Shown here: positions 42,701 through 54,290 of the stretch, in pieces
Position numbering within the stretch: the stretch's first letter is position 1
Layout: every line of letters starts with the position of its first letter
Notes under the pieces: generated by a model
The model's database searches: none
What the model saw: only the letters and a program-made list of their open reading frames with translations
What the model was told of the DNA's origin: nothing
Source of the DNA: Eucalyptus grandis
Taxonomy: Eukaryota > Streptophyta > Magnoliopsida > Myrtales > Myrtaceae
Reading direction: 5' to 3'
Assembly (NCBI RefSeq): GCF_016545825.1
Contig: NC_052621.1
Span: forward strand, 23,958,940 to 24,022,939
DNA length: 64,000 nt
Made by a program: the position numbers and the translations under genes

Positions 42701-43954
42701 TATGAGGCTGCAACAGAGGCCATCACCAGTGGTCGTTTGTTGTCTTCAGTGGAATCTCTTTGGCCTATTGAACCACTGACAATGGCGTCACTTGCTGGAG
42801 CAATTTTCGGAATGATGCTTCATCTTCTTCCTGCCTACGTGCGAGAGTGGTTTGGATATCTGCGTGACCGGTCAACAATAGAATATTTCACAAAAACATG
42901 GTGCAGCCCTCCCTTAATCTCAAATGAGTTAACCCAGGTGTGTGTATTTTGATTAAGATGATGTCAGGTATTTTCTGTTGAAGAAACTTTAACATATTAA
43001 ATTTGTTAGGTTTTGGATGAAAATTATAAGTTGCGATGCAGTTGAATGTTCAAGAGAGTTTGATTACGGCAAACTTTCTTTAATTTATGATTAGCTTGAT
43101 AATATGACTTCTTCTTTTTGAAATTGTCTGATGCATCAATACTTGTTGCAGATCAAGAAAGCCAGCTTCATAGATGAAAACTTTTCAATTCGGATGAGCA
43201 AAGCGGCAAATGAGGTTGTTGCTACCTATACAAAGGAAGAGACTGGATTTGACCTAGTCATACGTTTTCCTGCATCATACCCATTACAGCAAGTTGATGT
43301 GGACTGTCCAAGGAGTAAGGGTATTAGTGAAGACAAGCAGAGGAAGTGGTTATTGTCCATGATGTCATTCGTACGCAATCAGGTAAATGCTTTGTATGAG
43401 TTTCTAGTTCAATGTATATTTTTCATTGCCTTTTGGAAGGGGACGTTCAGGAATCTTAAACAAAATAATTATATGACAAGTTCAGGCCGCTATATTGTAG
43501 GAGGTCAAAATGAGCTCCCTCCAAGCCTTTTTTATGTACAGATAATTTGTGTGGGTGGGCGCCTGAGGGTGCGATTATCCAGCAGAAGTAATATTAATAA
43601 TCAGAAGTACCTATACCATCTGTCCCCCAAATTATCCTTATTTAGGAGAAATGAGTGGCTAATATTTATAAGCTGATGGAAGGATATTTTGTAACTTAAA
43701 TATTATGTCGTCATGTTGTGCAGAATGGAGCTTTAGCTGAAGCTATTCGAATATGGAAACGGAATATCGACAAGAAATTTGAAGGTGTTGAAGAATGCCC
43801 TATCTGCTACAGCATTATCCACACAGAGAACCATAGCCTTCCAAGCAAGGCTTGCAAAGTCTGCAAACATAAATTCCACAGTAAATGCATTTTCAAGTGG
43901 TTCAATACTTCACAAAAGTCAAATTGCCCTCTATGCCAATCTACTTTCCTATGA
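27715..43954 (+). CDS. LTN1: E3 ubiquitin-protein ligase listerin (LTN1)
   Basis: Listerin ubiquitinates nascent chains stuck on 60S subunits in ribosome-associated quality control. Seventeen exons keep phase throughout: 27715-27770, 27884-28010, 28257-28319, 29695-29772, 31165-31256, 33413-33515, 35316-35468, 35841-36499, 36640-37129, 38149-38654, 38919-39011, 39298-40012, 40299-40986, 41344-42353, 42503-42937, 43152-43382 and 43724-43954. They total 5730 nt, 1909 residues, near the ~1870 of Arabidopsis listerin. The start [18 protein letters not shown] matches the plant listerin N-terminus. [18 protein letters not shown] and [12 protein letters not shown] mark the conserved N-terminal region, followed by long HEAT-like helices. 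The C-terminus is a [13 protein letters not shown], then [12 protein letters not shown], then CPLCQSTFL at the end. Exon 11's donor (TT|GTGAAG) is weak but is the choice that keeps phase. Introns carry a SINE, a MITE-like repeat and a 90-bp duplication. Confidence 0.93.
30427..30749. repeat. MITE-like inverted repeat in LTN1 intron 4
   Basis: AATAAGTGCTGAAGATTA at 30427-30444 is nearly the reverse complement of 30732-30749 (about 15 of 18). The ~290 bp between is AT-rich and noncoding. Nearby outer sequence contains TTTG/GATGA words typical of hAT MITE ends, but no target duplication was identified. Confidence 0.4.
30916..31095 (+). repeat. 90-bp tandem duplication in LTN1 intron 4
   Basis: Starting at GTTTCAGCCAGGTGGTGGT, a unit of about 90 bp is repeated at 31006. 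The copies share TTTTAAGGATATTTTCTTC and CAGGTCATTAAATGTTAAG and differ by a few substitutions and one short gap. It lies about 70 bp upstream of the exon 5 acceptor and does not touch a splice site. Confidence 0.9.
37743..37928 (-). mobile_element. tRNA-derived SINE in LTN1 intron 9
   Basis: A ~186-bp insertion flanked by an exact 17-bp direct repeat, TTTACGACAACCCTGTT, at 37726-37742 and 37929-37945. Read on the minus strand it starts CCATTGGGTTTGCCCCAATG and carries the RNA polymerase III B-box word GGTTCGAATCC. It ends in an A-rich tail (the T-run at the left). The B box, tail and long TSD define a SINE, perhaps of the Au type; subfamily not verified. It is antisense to LTN1 and away from splice sites. 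Confidence 0.85.
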
Positions 43955-46295
43955 GGAGATTAGAAATGCAATATGAATTTGGCATATATTTATGGGTGCC
44001 ACTATGTGATTGGTGACGATGATCTGCCACCGTATGGTGCAACCCACTGGAGGTCATTGAGTTGGGAGTTCATAGGATGAGCAACCATCGAAATTCTCTC
44101 TTTGCAGCGGGGTGTATATTTTCCTAGGTAGAGTCGTACGATGTTTAACATGCAGAGTTGTAGGTACTCGATCTCCTTCCCTCTCAAATGTGCGTGCCCA
44201 TACACAGAGCCATCGCTAATTTTGTTCTCTCTTTTGTTTCTCTAGAGAAGCGCTGTTTAACATGGCGCAGCATTGGAGCTTGGCTCAGAAAGGCAGCAAA
44301 ATTGTATCTTTAGATGATTTTGTGAAGGCCTTTCGTGAATGAATAGAGTGCCTCATCTCAAGTTCTGTACCTGCTAGGTCAGTCCTCATAGCTTCTTATC
44401 ATGATCCAACAACGGACATTAGATGTGAGATGCATTTTTTGACATTCAAATTGTACATATCTGATATACTCATCGCGAGAAACCATGTGGTCATATACAG
44501 GGGAGGCATGACTTTTTAGCTTTTTGCGATTATAAGCACATCATGGAGCACTTCCACACTTACTGCTAGAAACAGGGATACAAGTGATACCTGTTAAGTG
44601 TCGTACATGATGTTGTAGTTCTTTTTACCTTTGTAATAGGTTCTAGTTTGTTCCTGTCAAATGGATATTTGCACCGGTTGAGTTATTATTTTGGGTGGCG
44701 AATGCGACAATGTCTGAGATGAATGGAATTGTTATGCACAACTTTCATGAATACTAACAAAAGATGAATGATCAAATTTCTTTTCCATGGTGCGCTTATC
44801 CGCGTGTAAATAGTGCACATTTTAATGGCAAAAGCAGATGAAAATAAAGAAATTAGAAGAAATGTGATGGAACGGAAAGTCGACGGCACTCGATCAAAGG
44901 CTACCGCCATAAACTAAGGAGGCATTCCAATATTCGTGTGAGGTACTCTTATTAATTTGGATTATAATCCAGATTTACTTGATCGAGTGTTATTTGATAA
45001 TTGTGTGCATAGGGATTTGATAAAGTAGTGATAGGAGAAAACTAGGAAAAGAAAAAGCTCCACAAAAATGGTGCGTTTCATGTTTCTCCGTTTTTTTTTT
45101 TAATAAGATGTCAAGATTCCAATAGGTTCAATCTCGTTGTGCCTCAGTAGGTGTGTTGATTTTTTTAGGACAATTATACAGATGGTCCTTAAATTTGTCT
45201 TAATGGGCAATGTGATTTTTGAACTTTTAATTTGTTCAATGCGGCTCTTGAACTTTAGCTTAATGGTAGCACAGTTCTTGAACTTTTAATTTGTTGTTCC
45301 GATATTTGGGAAATGTGCAATCCAAGCCTCGGGTTATTATATCCTTGGATTATCTGGTTTAAGGATCGCATTAATCAAATTAAAAATTTAAAGACCTCAT
45401 TGCATATTGAGTGATCATATATCATATATTGAGGCAAAGATTGGATCTATTTTTCTCATTTTTCTCATGTTTTTTGTGAACAAAAAGTAGGTATTATGCT
45501 TTTTACCAAAAAAAAAGTAGGTATTATGCTTCTAGGCTCCAAGGGGAAAAAGATAAAAAAAAAATGTTTGCCTTGGTGAGCTTGAATTTCTGGGTACGCT
45601 TGGTTTTCCCTTTTCGCTCGGCCTAGTTTCCTCGAAAAAACATCAACTTTAGGTTGGGTTTCGTCTGACCCAATTTTGGCCGAAATTTCTTTTGTTGTAT
45701 AAAAAAGCACAAACTTTAAGTTGGATCCTAATTTTGTCCCAATTTTTTTTTTTCAAAATAAAGTATTAATCTTTAGGTTGGATCCTAATTTTGCCTCATA
45801 TATATTGTTTCTCTAAAACAAAGTGTTAACTTTTAGTTGGTTCTCAAACTCATCTCTTGTCAAGTTTTGTCTAATGATACTGTTAAAGATTTGATGTATT
45901 ATTCCATGTTTATTTGGTGAAAATTCAACGGAAACTCGATGCAGACTAGGTAGTATCTGAAAGTTGGTTCTTTTCCATGGGACAAAAAATAATTTGTTTC
46001 AGAATTTGGACACAAGCTAAAATTGGTGTTTTTCTAAGAGATGAAAAAAAGTTCGGGTTGAAATTGGAACCGTGATAAATTTGGTGATTTTCTATGAGAC
46101 AGAAAAAGTTTGGGCCATAATTGGAATTTAAGTTGAAGTTTTTGGCTTTTCTTTTTTTATTTTTTAAACTCAAAGGGCATGAGCATGGAGACTTCAAACT
46201 TGCCTATTTGGATGCTGTAAATGTATCACATTGGTACAAGTTTGAAGTTTTTGATATCATCTTATTCTTTCTTCAACAATTTCTAATCTTTAGTG
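43955..46295. other. LTN1 3' flank and intergenic DNA
   Basis: The first several hundred bases probably include the LTN1 3' UTR. At 45160-45320 the phrase TTGAACTTTTAATTTGTT recurs, and at 45950-46140 an imperfect ~60-bp motif with TTTTC.ATG.GAC/AGAC and AAATTGG words recurs about three times. No gene recognised. Confidence 0.45.
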
Positions 46296-46357
46296 GATCT
46301 CTTAATAGGATTCGAATCCAGATGAAGATCTCTTAATAGGATTCGAATCCAGATGAA
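46296..46357. repeat. Perfect 31-bp tandem duplication
   Basis: A 31-bp unit beginning GATCTCTTAATAGGATTCG occurs twice without a mismatch (46296-46326 and 46327-46357). Perfect identity suggests a recent event. Confidence 0.95.
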
Positions 46358-46839
46358 ATTTTGACCATTTGTCAGAGAAAAAAAGAAAAAATGGATCATG
46401 TAAGATTCTCAAACAATTCTTCGATTTTTCCGAAAGCAGATGATTCTAAGAAAAAATTGTAATAAATGTGTCATGGTGGATGTAATTTGAGATTTTTTAT
46501 ATTGTAATTTTTTTTATAGAGTAAATGTGTTATAATGGACATAATTTGAGATTTTCGATTGTTTTTTTCCTTTGAATAAAGCACAAACACAAGTTGTACA
46601 GAGTTTCTCTTTCGATTTCCTAACAAAGGAGAGTGAAACACGAGTGCTAACAGGCTGTGTCTTGAGACTTAGTAATATATGAGCGATTAATTGTAATTCT
46701 GTAACTTTGCTATATAGTGAATTCTTCGTGGCTTGCTCTCCTCATGGAGTGGGTATCGACACTCGCGTTATCTTTATAGTAAGCCTTTTATTTCATACAT
46801 GAAAGAGAAAGAAATGCAAAAGGAAATGGAACACACAGA

Positions 46840-47325
46840 TCATATAGCGAGGATGATGTCCGGCAAGGAGCGGTTACGATGCAACCGGGGCTCGCTCTGC
46901 CACACGCTAACCTCCTTGCCATAGGACCGGACAATGACGGTGAGCCACGTCTTGAAGTACTCCCGGAACTCGGCGATGACGGGGCGGGAGCCGTCCATCT
47001 TGAGGGTCCAAACGTGCACCCAGTACGCATCCAGCCCGTCCCATCCCTCGACGATGACCCGGTCGCGGAAGGCCGTGATCCTTCGCGGCTTGAACCTGAA
47101 CTTCCGGTCCTCCGGCTCGTGCCGGCGGTGGTGACCCGTGAGCGCCCGCATCATGTACTGGCACTGCGGAGGCCCGTGGTACCTCCACTCCAAGTCGTCG
47201 TTCGACGTCACCAGCTTCGAAACCCCCTCCCCATCGCCGGCCGCCAGCGCCTTGTACAGCATCGCCACCACCTTCTTGTTCAGCGCCTTGTGAGTAGGGT
47301 TTCTGCCACCATCTTCCTCCTCCAT
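46840..47325 (-). CDS. Wound-induced protein, WI12 / WUN1 family (copy A)
   Basis: Single-exon gene of 161 residues, starting MEEEDGGRNPTHKALNKKVV and ending LHRNRSLPDIILAI. It belongs to the small NTF2-like WI12 family that includes potato WUN1 and Arabidopsis SAG20, wound- and senescence-inducible proteins of unknown biochemical role. Family blocks are LEWRYHGPPQCQYMMRALTG, ITAFRDRVIVEGW and VWTLKMDG. An in-frame ATG 69 nt upstream (47394) would add 23 residues (MCPRVSRSPDPTSER...). I prefer the inner ATG because copy B aligns from there and the added stretch looks like leader sequence. TATA and two W-box cores lie upstream. Confidence 0.87.
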   Translation of the reverse strand: MEEEDGGRNPTHKALNKKVVAMLYKALAAGDGEGVSKLVTSNDDLEWRYHGPPQCQYMMRALTGHHRRHEPEDRKFRFKPRRITAFRDRVIVEGWDGLDAYWVHVWTLKMDGSRPVIAEFREYFKTWLTVIVRSYGKEVSVWQSEPRLHRNRSLPDIILAI

Positions 47326-47460
47326 CTTCGCCCTCACTCTCTCTCTCTCTCTTTCCGATGTCGGGTCCGGCGAGCGAGACACCCGCGGACACACCGGAGA
47401 GATTCGAGACTTTCGATCGGCTCAGCTCCCGTGGGGAGAGATCCAATAAGCCCGCTCTGC

Positions 47461-47522
47461 TTATATATACAGAAAACCGAGGGTTCCCCCAAAGTCAACA
47501 ACTAATGCAATTAATTAGTCAA
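47461..47522 (-). promoter_or_regulatory. TATA box and two W-box cores of WI12 copy A
   Basis: On the minus strand TATATATAA lies at 47461-47469, about 136 bp before the start codon. TTGAC cores, the WRKY-binding word, lie at 47494-47498 and 47518-47522. This arrangement fits wound induction through WRKY factors; the regulatory role is inferred. Copy B keeps only one TTGAC and no TATA. Confidence 0.6.
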
Positions 47523-50500
47523 CGAGAATCACTACCCCAGAAGGAGATTCGGCAGCGAACAGCAGCGCAACTACGGTCGGGATTTCTTTAACGAATTGCA
47601 TGCATGATCTTACGTAAGATCTACCAGTGAGATGAAGGAGACAGCTATGAAGATTCATCCTCGCTTTCCTCGAAGCGTGCTGATCTGGGGAGCAGATTCA
47701 TCCTTGCACCCGATCAAGACAAATTTCATTTTGAGATCGGTCGCCAAACGTGACGACACAACCCTTCAAATTCAACTTCTTTTCGTAATTAAATAACGAC
47801 TCTGGAATTGTCCAAAAAAAAAAAAATAACGACTCTGGAAGGCGACAGAATACTTAATTAGCATGCTTGATCATGAAATCAATGTACATTCATGGACAAC
47901 TTAACTCTTTTGGCTAAATTACACAACTGCCCTTTATACGGACATAACCACGCTGGCTTAGAGGGCTTTCTAGGGTTGAAGGACGAGATTTTCATTAAAA
48001 ATTTAATTTCCAGGAGATCTTTTTTTTGTCCTCTCAAATTTCTTGTGGAAGTTAATTCGTTCTAGGATTCATAAGCAGAGCGACCCCCAATTATATCTCG
48101 ACCAAGGAAAAATTAACAATTCCCAAAGCTCTGATTAGTCAACTTATCCACTTACTGAATTTGAAAACAGCGAGCCCTTCCTACTAATTAAGAGATTTTT
48201 GGGACAATATGGGTATCACCAACGTTTGGAAATATAATTTGATTCAAATAAATTCCTTTTTTATTTTTATTTTTATGAACTATGGGTACAGCGTAGAGAT
48301 CCATCTACTTGGAAACTTGTAAAACACCCTTTAAGCCCTATACAAGGGTTTATTTTAAGGTTTTGGGTCGTGTAACTGACTTGAAAACAAAGCAATTTCC
48401 ACGCAATTAGTGGAATTTAAACGGATGACCTCTTGTTCATAAGTTGAAAATCCCTGTAATATCTCAATCAATTATGCCAACCTCGGAGTTTGGTTAAATT
48501 GCATTCCTTGTTGTATGTAAAGACTATCATCAAGAAAACCTGGTGATATATGCGGGGGAGAAATGGTCAAAACCAATTCCAAACATAAGTTTAAAATCCG
48601 GGATGTGAGGAAATCTAAGCTTGCTAAGCATGTATAGTATAGTACTCCTACGGATGTATACGTATATATACATATATGTATGTCTCTATCGACATTTTTG
48701 TCTTTTTATGTTGAATTGATCCATAAATCCATTACTCGATGTCTCAAATTACATTTTCTTCAATAGTTGTCAAGAAAAAGGTGAACACATAATCAATCAC
48801 GTTGTGTAGAGATTTCTTTTCGGATTAATTTTCCATAATTTGTTAGAAAAATGTTTTGCCGTCTTCGATGCAGACGCAATAAGCGTGTAATATACAATAG
48901 AAAATATTACAAAACTCATCTCGAGATTAGTATCCATGTATAAAAAATCGCCTCTTTAAAAAACCATCAATTTTGCATCTCCAAACTCAAAAGATACGTT
49001 TGCCTCCACATCCAACACTCATCTCTTTCCCTTATGCTCACCCCACAATGTAGTCTCTCTCTCTCTCCACCAGTTGCCACCATCGCCTAATGCCGCCTTG
49101 GTGCCTTCTGCTGCCGAGCACTTCACCCACCCCCTACCTGCCGGCTGCCCTTTGCTTGTCGTCTAGAAATTTTAAGGCCTATCAAACTTTGTCGTTATTA
49201 AACGCGTGTTTCTGCTTAGAGACTTGTCTAAAGAATAGAAATAGAAAAATTTATTGTTGGCAAGAAATTATTTTCAGGATTAAAATGATTAACATTCGTT
49301 CCCTAAGTCCCTAAGTCTTCCATGGTGGCAGTCATAGGAGATCAAGCCCCAATTTTGTCTAGACTGAGTTGCCTATATTTGGACTGGATCTAAGGCTGTG
49401 ATCATTGCCGGCCTCAAGTTCAAGGTCAGCCACGGGCTAGGTCGGGTGGTGGCGGCCGGATAGTGATGGGGCAAGAGAGAGACGTTGGAGGAGAGAAAAA
49501 CACATGTCAAGATTTGTGGGATTTTTTATTATTATATGGCAGTGTGTAAAGGAAAAGATGACATTTTTTTTTATAACTGAGTCGGGTTGTGAGGATCCAA
49601 ACCAATATGGAAGTGGCAAAACTCAGGATGTAAGTTGAAAGTATTAAAAGTGGAAACGATATCTCATTTGTCGGTACAAACGTCATGAGTTTTTCTACTG
49701 TTATCCCTATAAAATACTCGATCGAAAACATGCGTGGAGCTTAACTACCCCAGTCCATTTCCACAGGATCACTCGAATATGCGACATGGTTATACCCTTT
49801 GGAAGAACTCTCCCATCACGTGTTGATTCCTCCTCAAGCCTGCCGATCGAGAGAACGAGACAAGCTGTTGCAGCTGACGTTTGTACAGTACACGGCACCA
49901 TTCGCAGGTTATATCAGGCGAAAGAAGTCTTGTCTGATAGATGCTTTGTTCCCCAGATACATGGAAACGCACGCATAAGAAAATATGTGGTTTTAATGCA
50001 CTCTCGGCCGTCGCTCTACGAAGGGAAAAATAAACTGGTCAACGCTCAAACATCATGGAGCTAAGAATATATAATGAAATGCTCTGAAATGTGTGGTTAA
50101 TCGGTTTAAATTAGAGTAGGGACGGCTGGCGAAACGTGAGCCTTGATTCTTCCAAACTAAGCGGGTGCGACCATTAACAAAATAACTAATAATTAGGGTT
50201 TGCAAATTGCTGTAGATTTATATTTGGGTGGGTTTGTGGGGGGGGGCGGCGGGAGGTATCAATTAGTTTAATAACGAAGTTTTTCTCTGTTATGCTAGGT
50301 TTATCCGCTGTATCTTTAAGGGTTGGTTAAGCAAAAAGAAAAATAAAGTTTTGTTTTCAGATTTACATGGAGGTAACATGATGTCTAGTTATCGCTTGCC
50401 GACTCTACTACATGGCATGCCGATATAGACAACTTTATTGAAATGACATCTTCCATGAATTGTCACGTCAGTGATTTTTGGCAACAATAAGTCGAAAAAA

Positions 50501-50694
50501 CTATATTGAAATTTTGCGCAAAGGTCTAGGACTATTTTGGCAAAATCGAATGTTTGGAATCTGATTTGGTATATGCATATAAATTTAGGATTGATTTGGT
50601 AATTTTTCCAAATCTATTAAGTCACGCTTATGGATTTTGATTTTGTAATGTTTTCAAGCTTAGTATTTAGTCGGTTAGTTTAGAGACTGATTAA

Positions 50695-50760
50695 GTCACT
50701 TAATTAGTTTTGTGCGCGTGTCTATATATATGTAGACACATATATGACTAATTAAGTGAC
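50695..50760. other. 66-bp nested perfect hairpin
   Basis: GTCACTTAATTAGT (50695-50708) is the exact reverse complement of 50747-50760. Nested within, GTGTCTA (50718-50724) pairs with TAGACAC (50733-50739). The equivalent site in the unit tail near 63.4 kb keeps only the left arm, so the hairpin is special to unit A. Confidence 0.85.
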
Positions 50761-51231
50761 ATATATCTATTCCCTATTTTTTTTGCTCAAATCATAAATT
50801 TTTTTTATCATGTGAACCCAACGTGATTGGGGTGATATGGTGATAAACCTATTATAGTTTAAATTATGGAGAGAAAATCCATAATTGGTGAAGGAAGTGC
50901 AAGATTGACCTCAATTGAGGATAACTAGGGACAAAAGTAATGATAAAAGTTCACGTGTATTGTGACTACTAAGATTTACTCTATCTTATTGATTAAGTAA
51001 TGATAAAAGTTCGTGTTAATGACTAATGACTAAAGCATGTATGCTATTAGGGAAACTTGGTCATGTATACGCTATTAAGGAGACTTGGTCATGTATGCTA
51101 TTAAGCATATATACTAAAGATTAATCTTGCCAACCATCCCCCACTGTCGCTGATCCATCCTGGCTTTGGCGCGCTGATCCATCCTGGCTTTGGCGGGGCA
51201 GCGGTAGCAAGGGTTTGCCGCCCTCCCCCTT

Positions 51232-51233
<2 letters not shown>

Positions 51234-51279
<46 letters not shown>
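51234..51279. repeat. (CT)23 microsatellite
   Basis: An uninterrupted run of 23 CT units about 0.9 kb downstream of WI12 copy B's 3' end, with respect to the minus-strand gene. Confidence 0.95.
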
Positions 51280-51281
<2 letters not shown>

Positions 51282-52142
51282 TATTTAATATAATATTTAA
51301 GTTTAGCTTTTTTTTGGAATTTAATTTAAATAAAATTTATATAAAAAATCAAATTTGGACCAAAACAACATCGTTTAGTCATCATCATCATCGCGTAGGA
51401 TAAAGATAATAAAAACAGCAATGTTAACATTTTTCGTTAACTAAATTAGAAAAAATAATAGAATGATTTGATTGAACTAATTCGGCAAGTTTTAGGATTA
51501 TGTTGTACTTTTTGTAAGTTTGTGATTCAATTGTACTTTGGTAATAAGTTTTAGAACTTTCATTGTATATATCCCTAAGATCTTTGGTTTATTTGACAGG
51601 TTCATCCAATTAGATTGGACATGTGTTTGCCATGCATCATGAAATCAATTATAGTTGGATTACAATAGAGCGGTATACTTGTACTCATCCAAATTGCTCT
51701 CTTCAAGCACATGTCTCCCTATACAATTTCTGCCTTATGCAAGGATACATGAGAGTTGTTCTGTTTTTGTTGTTCGATTCCTTGCTGAGTTCGTGGTTTT
51801 GGACTTTGGATCGAAGCTTTAAGATTATGTCAAATATGACCGAGAAGATTGTCCTGAGAATGCCCCGGGTCAGGGTTGATCTAGCGACCCGACCCCACTT
51901 AGGCCGGATTGCCGGCCAGCAGACGGGAGAGCGTACTACGCCGGTGTCCCGTCGGAATGTGTGGTGACGAGCAAGTTTCTTCTCCTATTTTGAATGAAAC
52001 ACAAACACAAGCTGTACAGAGAGCTCTTATTTCATATTAGGGTTTACTAATACTCGCGTTATCTACCATGTTATTTTTACAGTAAGACTTTTATTTCATA
52101 CATGAAAGAGAATCAAATGCAAAAGGAAATGGAACACGCGGA

Positions 52143-52628
52143 TCAAATTGCGAGGACGATGTCCGGCAAGGAGCGGTTGCGATGCAGCCGGGGCTCGCTC
52201 TGCCACACCCTAACCTCTTTGCCATAGGACCGGACAATCACGGCGAGCCAAGTGTTGAAGTACTCGCGGAACTCGGCGATTACAGGGTGGGAACCGTCCA
52301 TTTTGAGGGTCCAAACGTGCACGCAGTAGGCATCCAGCCCGTCCCAACCCTCGACAATGACCCGGTCCCGGAAGGCCGTGATCCTGCTGGTCTTGAACCT
52401 GAACTTCCGGTCCTCCGGCTTGCGCTGCTGGTGGTGACCCGTGAGTGCCCGCATCATGTACTGGCACTGCGGAGGCCCGTTGTATCTCCACTCCAAGTTG
52501 TTGTTCGACGTCACCAGCTTTGACACTGCCTCCCCGTCGCCGGCCGCCAACGCCTTGTACAACATCGCCACCACCTTCTTGTTCAGCGCCCTGTGATTAG
52601 GGTTTCTACCATCATCTTCTTACTCCAT
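52143..52628 (-). pseudogene. Wound-induced WI12 homologue, copy B, probably inactivated
   Basis: From the aligned start ATG (52628-52626) the frame reads Met-Glu-stop: TAA at 52622-52620 replaces the third codon of copy A. The rest of the frame is open to the same C-terminus (LHRNRSLPDIVLAI), and an internal ATG at 52565-52563 could give a 140-residue protein lacking the first 21 residues. Against copy A about 16 of 140 residues differ, one being Trp to Cys (DAYWVH to DAYCVH). The TATA equivalent at about 52698-52705 is broken and only one of two W-box cores remains. Most likely a young pseudogene; a truncated functional product is not excluded. Confidence 0.75.
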
Positions 52629-54013
52629 CTTAACCCTCATTTTCTTTCTTTATGATCGACTAAACTCCCCTGGGAGATCCAACAAGCCTGCTCTGCTTAG
52701 ATATGCAGCAAACCAAGGGTTCCAGAAAGTCAACAACTAATTAAATTAATTAGCCAACAAAAAGCACTGCCACAAAACAAAATATATCAACATCGAGAGG
52801 CACATCTAGGGTTAGGAATTAATGGTGTTATTTTAACAAATTGCATGCATGATCTTGCTTAACATCTACGTGTGTTGCAACGAACATATAGGATGTATAA
52901 ATCTAATCCTCCGTCCACCTTGTAAGCAACTGTGTAAATAATAAACTTTAAAAAACAGCTATCAAAATTCCATCATTTTCCTCAGAACGTGCTGATCTGG
53001 GGAGCAGATTTATCCTTGCCCCTGATCAGGGCAAAACTCCTTCAAGATTGGTCGCCAAATGTGACGACAAAACCCTTCAAATTAAACTTTCTTTCTTAAG
53101 TATATTTCAATGTCCCCATTTCTAACTAAATGACAGGAAAGAAAATTCTTAATTAGGCTTCAAACAGCCAACGCATATTTTAGTTATTTATTTATCAGCA
53201 CCCTTGATTATCAAATAAAAAACTATAGCCTAGATCCTAACGGGATTTGGGCTAAATTCTGCAACTGCTCTCTATGTACTAATTATATAACTCGAAAACC
53301 CATGAAACATTCTGTAAGCTCCCTAAATTGGTTAAGTTTAAGCCTTTGACCTGTACAATTGATCTTGATATAGAGCAATTTATATGAAGTTGGTGAGTTT
53401 TTAAAGAGTGACCTTTGATTTATGAGTTGGAAATCCCTAATGTCACAACCAATTGCACCACCCTCAGGAATTTATTAAATTGAATTCCATTAATTCTATG
53501 TAAAGACTCTCACCAAGAAAATCTCGTGATGAATGGATGGGAGACAATGGCTGAACCCAATTTTAAATGAGTTTACTTGACGTGTGAAAAGATAGGTATA
53601 CACTAACTATCAACCAAATATATGGCCATCAGTTTTGAAAGTTCTGGAACCCTATCTTTGGAAGTTGGAAAGTATCCTATTTTATGTATTTTTTTCTTAC
53701 AAGTAAATCTTCTAGAACATACTCTCCGGATTATAAATAGCCACCTAAGCTTGATGAAAATAAACAACAATTTCTATCTCAACATGGCATCAAAAACAAT
53801 CTAGGGCTCATGCCTGTTCAATCCTAGCTTTCTTCTTCTATTTTTTTTTTTAATTTTAATTTTTCTTTTCTACAAATCAACCAGCAAAGCCATTTGGGAT
53901 GCTCTCAATGCCTTTTTTTTGGCTTAGCTTCCACTCTGCGTATGTTCTCTCTCCATCTTAATCTTTAAGGTTTGCAGTAGAAACAGGAAGAATCAGTTAT
54001 TAATTTCTTTCGT

Positions 54014-54290
54014 TGTGCTGAGTCCACTGCCGATGAGATGGGTGTTGTAGGCAAGCCTCTTGAACCTGAGGATTTCAAAGTCCACATCTTCTGTGGTCTC
54101 CGATCTAATCTCTAGGACATTGTAAACACGTTACTTGGCCGCTCTGAACCAATCTCATTTATTGATCTTCAAGGTCTTCTCCTTGGTCATGAGAGTGCTA
54201 AGGCCTTTCCAAAGTTACAGATCTCTAGACCTTCCGCTTAGGCTCATTCTGCTTCAGCGAACTCTGCTCGACGAGATTCCTCTAAGGTAG
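54014..54290 (+). pseudogene. Copia retrotransposon gag (UBN2-type) remnant
   Basis: One frame resembles the gag region of Ty1/Copia polyproteins: DEMGVVGKPLEPEDFKVHIF, CGLRSNL, and SEPISFIDLQGLLLGHES. Stops interrupt it at 54113-54115 and 54239-54241. No pol domains follow, so this is a short dead fragment inserted in unit B. Confidence 0.75.

Larger units (their letters stand above)
46570..51960. repeat. Tandem segmental duplication, unit A (carries the intact WI12 gene)
   Basis: Unit A runs from the 3' flank of the wound-induced gene to the start of unit B. Colinear matches are: 46570-46840 with 51990-52142; the gene with 52143-52628; 47640-48560 with 52960-53560 (for example GTGCTGATCTGGGGAGCAGA); 49380-49790 with 54270-54720; 49960-50100 with 62250-62390; and 50280-50920 with 63260-63620 (for example AAATCCATAATTGGTGAA). 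No other gene is recognised. At 51800-51970 a GC-rich patch holds a short frame with no known domain. Confidence 0.8.

Noticed and set aside
46296..46357. Short direct repeats as a CRISPR-like array
   Set aside because: Only two abutting units with no spacers, in a plant nuclear genome.
46879..47505. 208-codon + strand frame over WI12 copy A
   Set aside because: Shadow of the conserved minus-strand gene; the equivalent frame over copy B is broken and no family is recognised.
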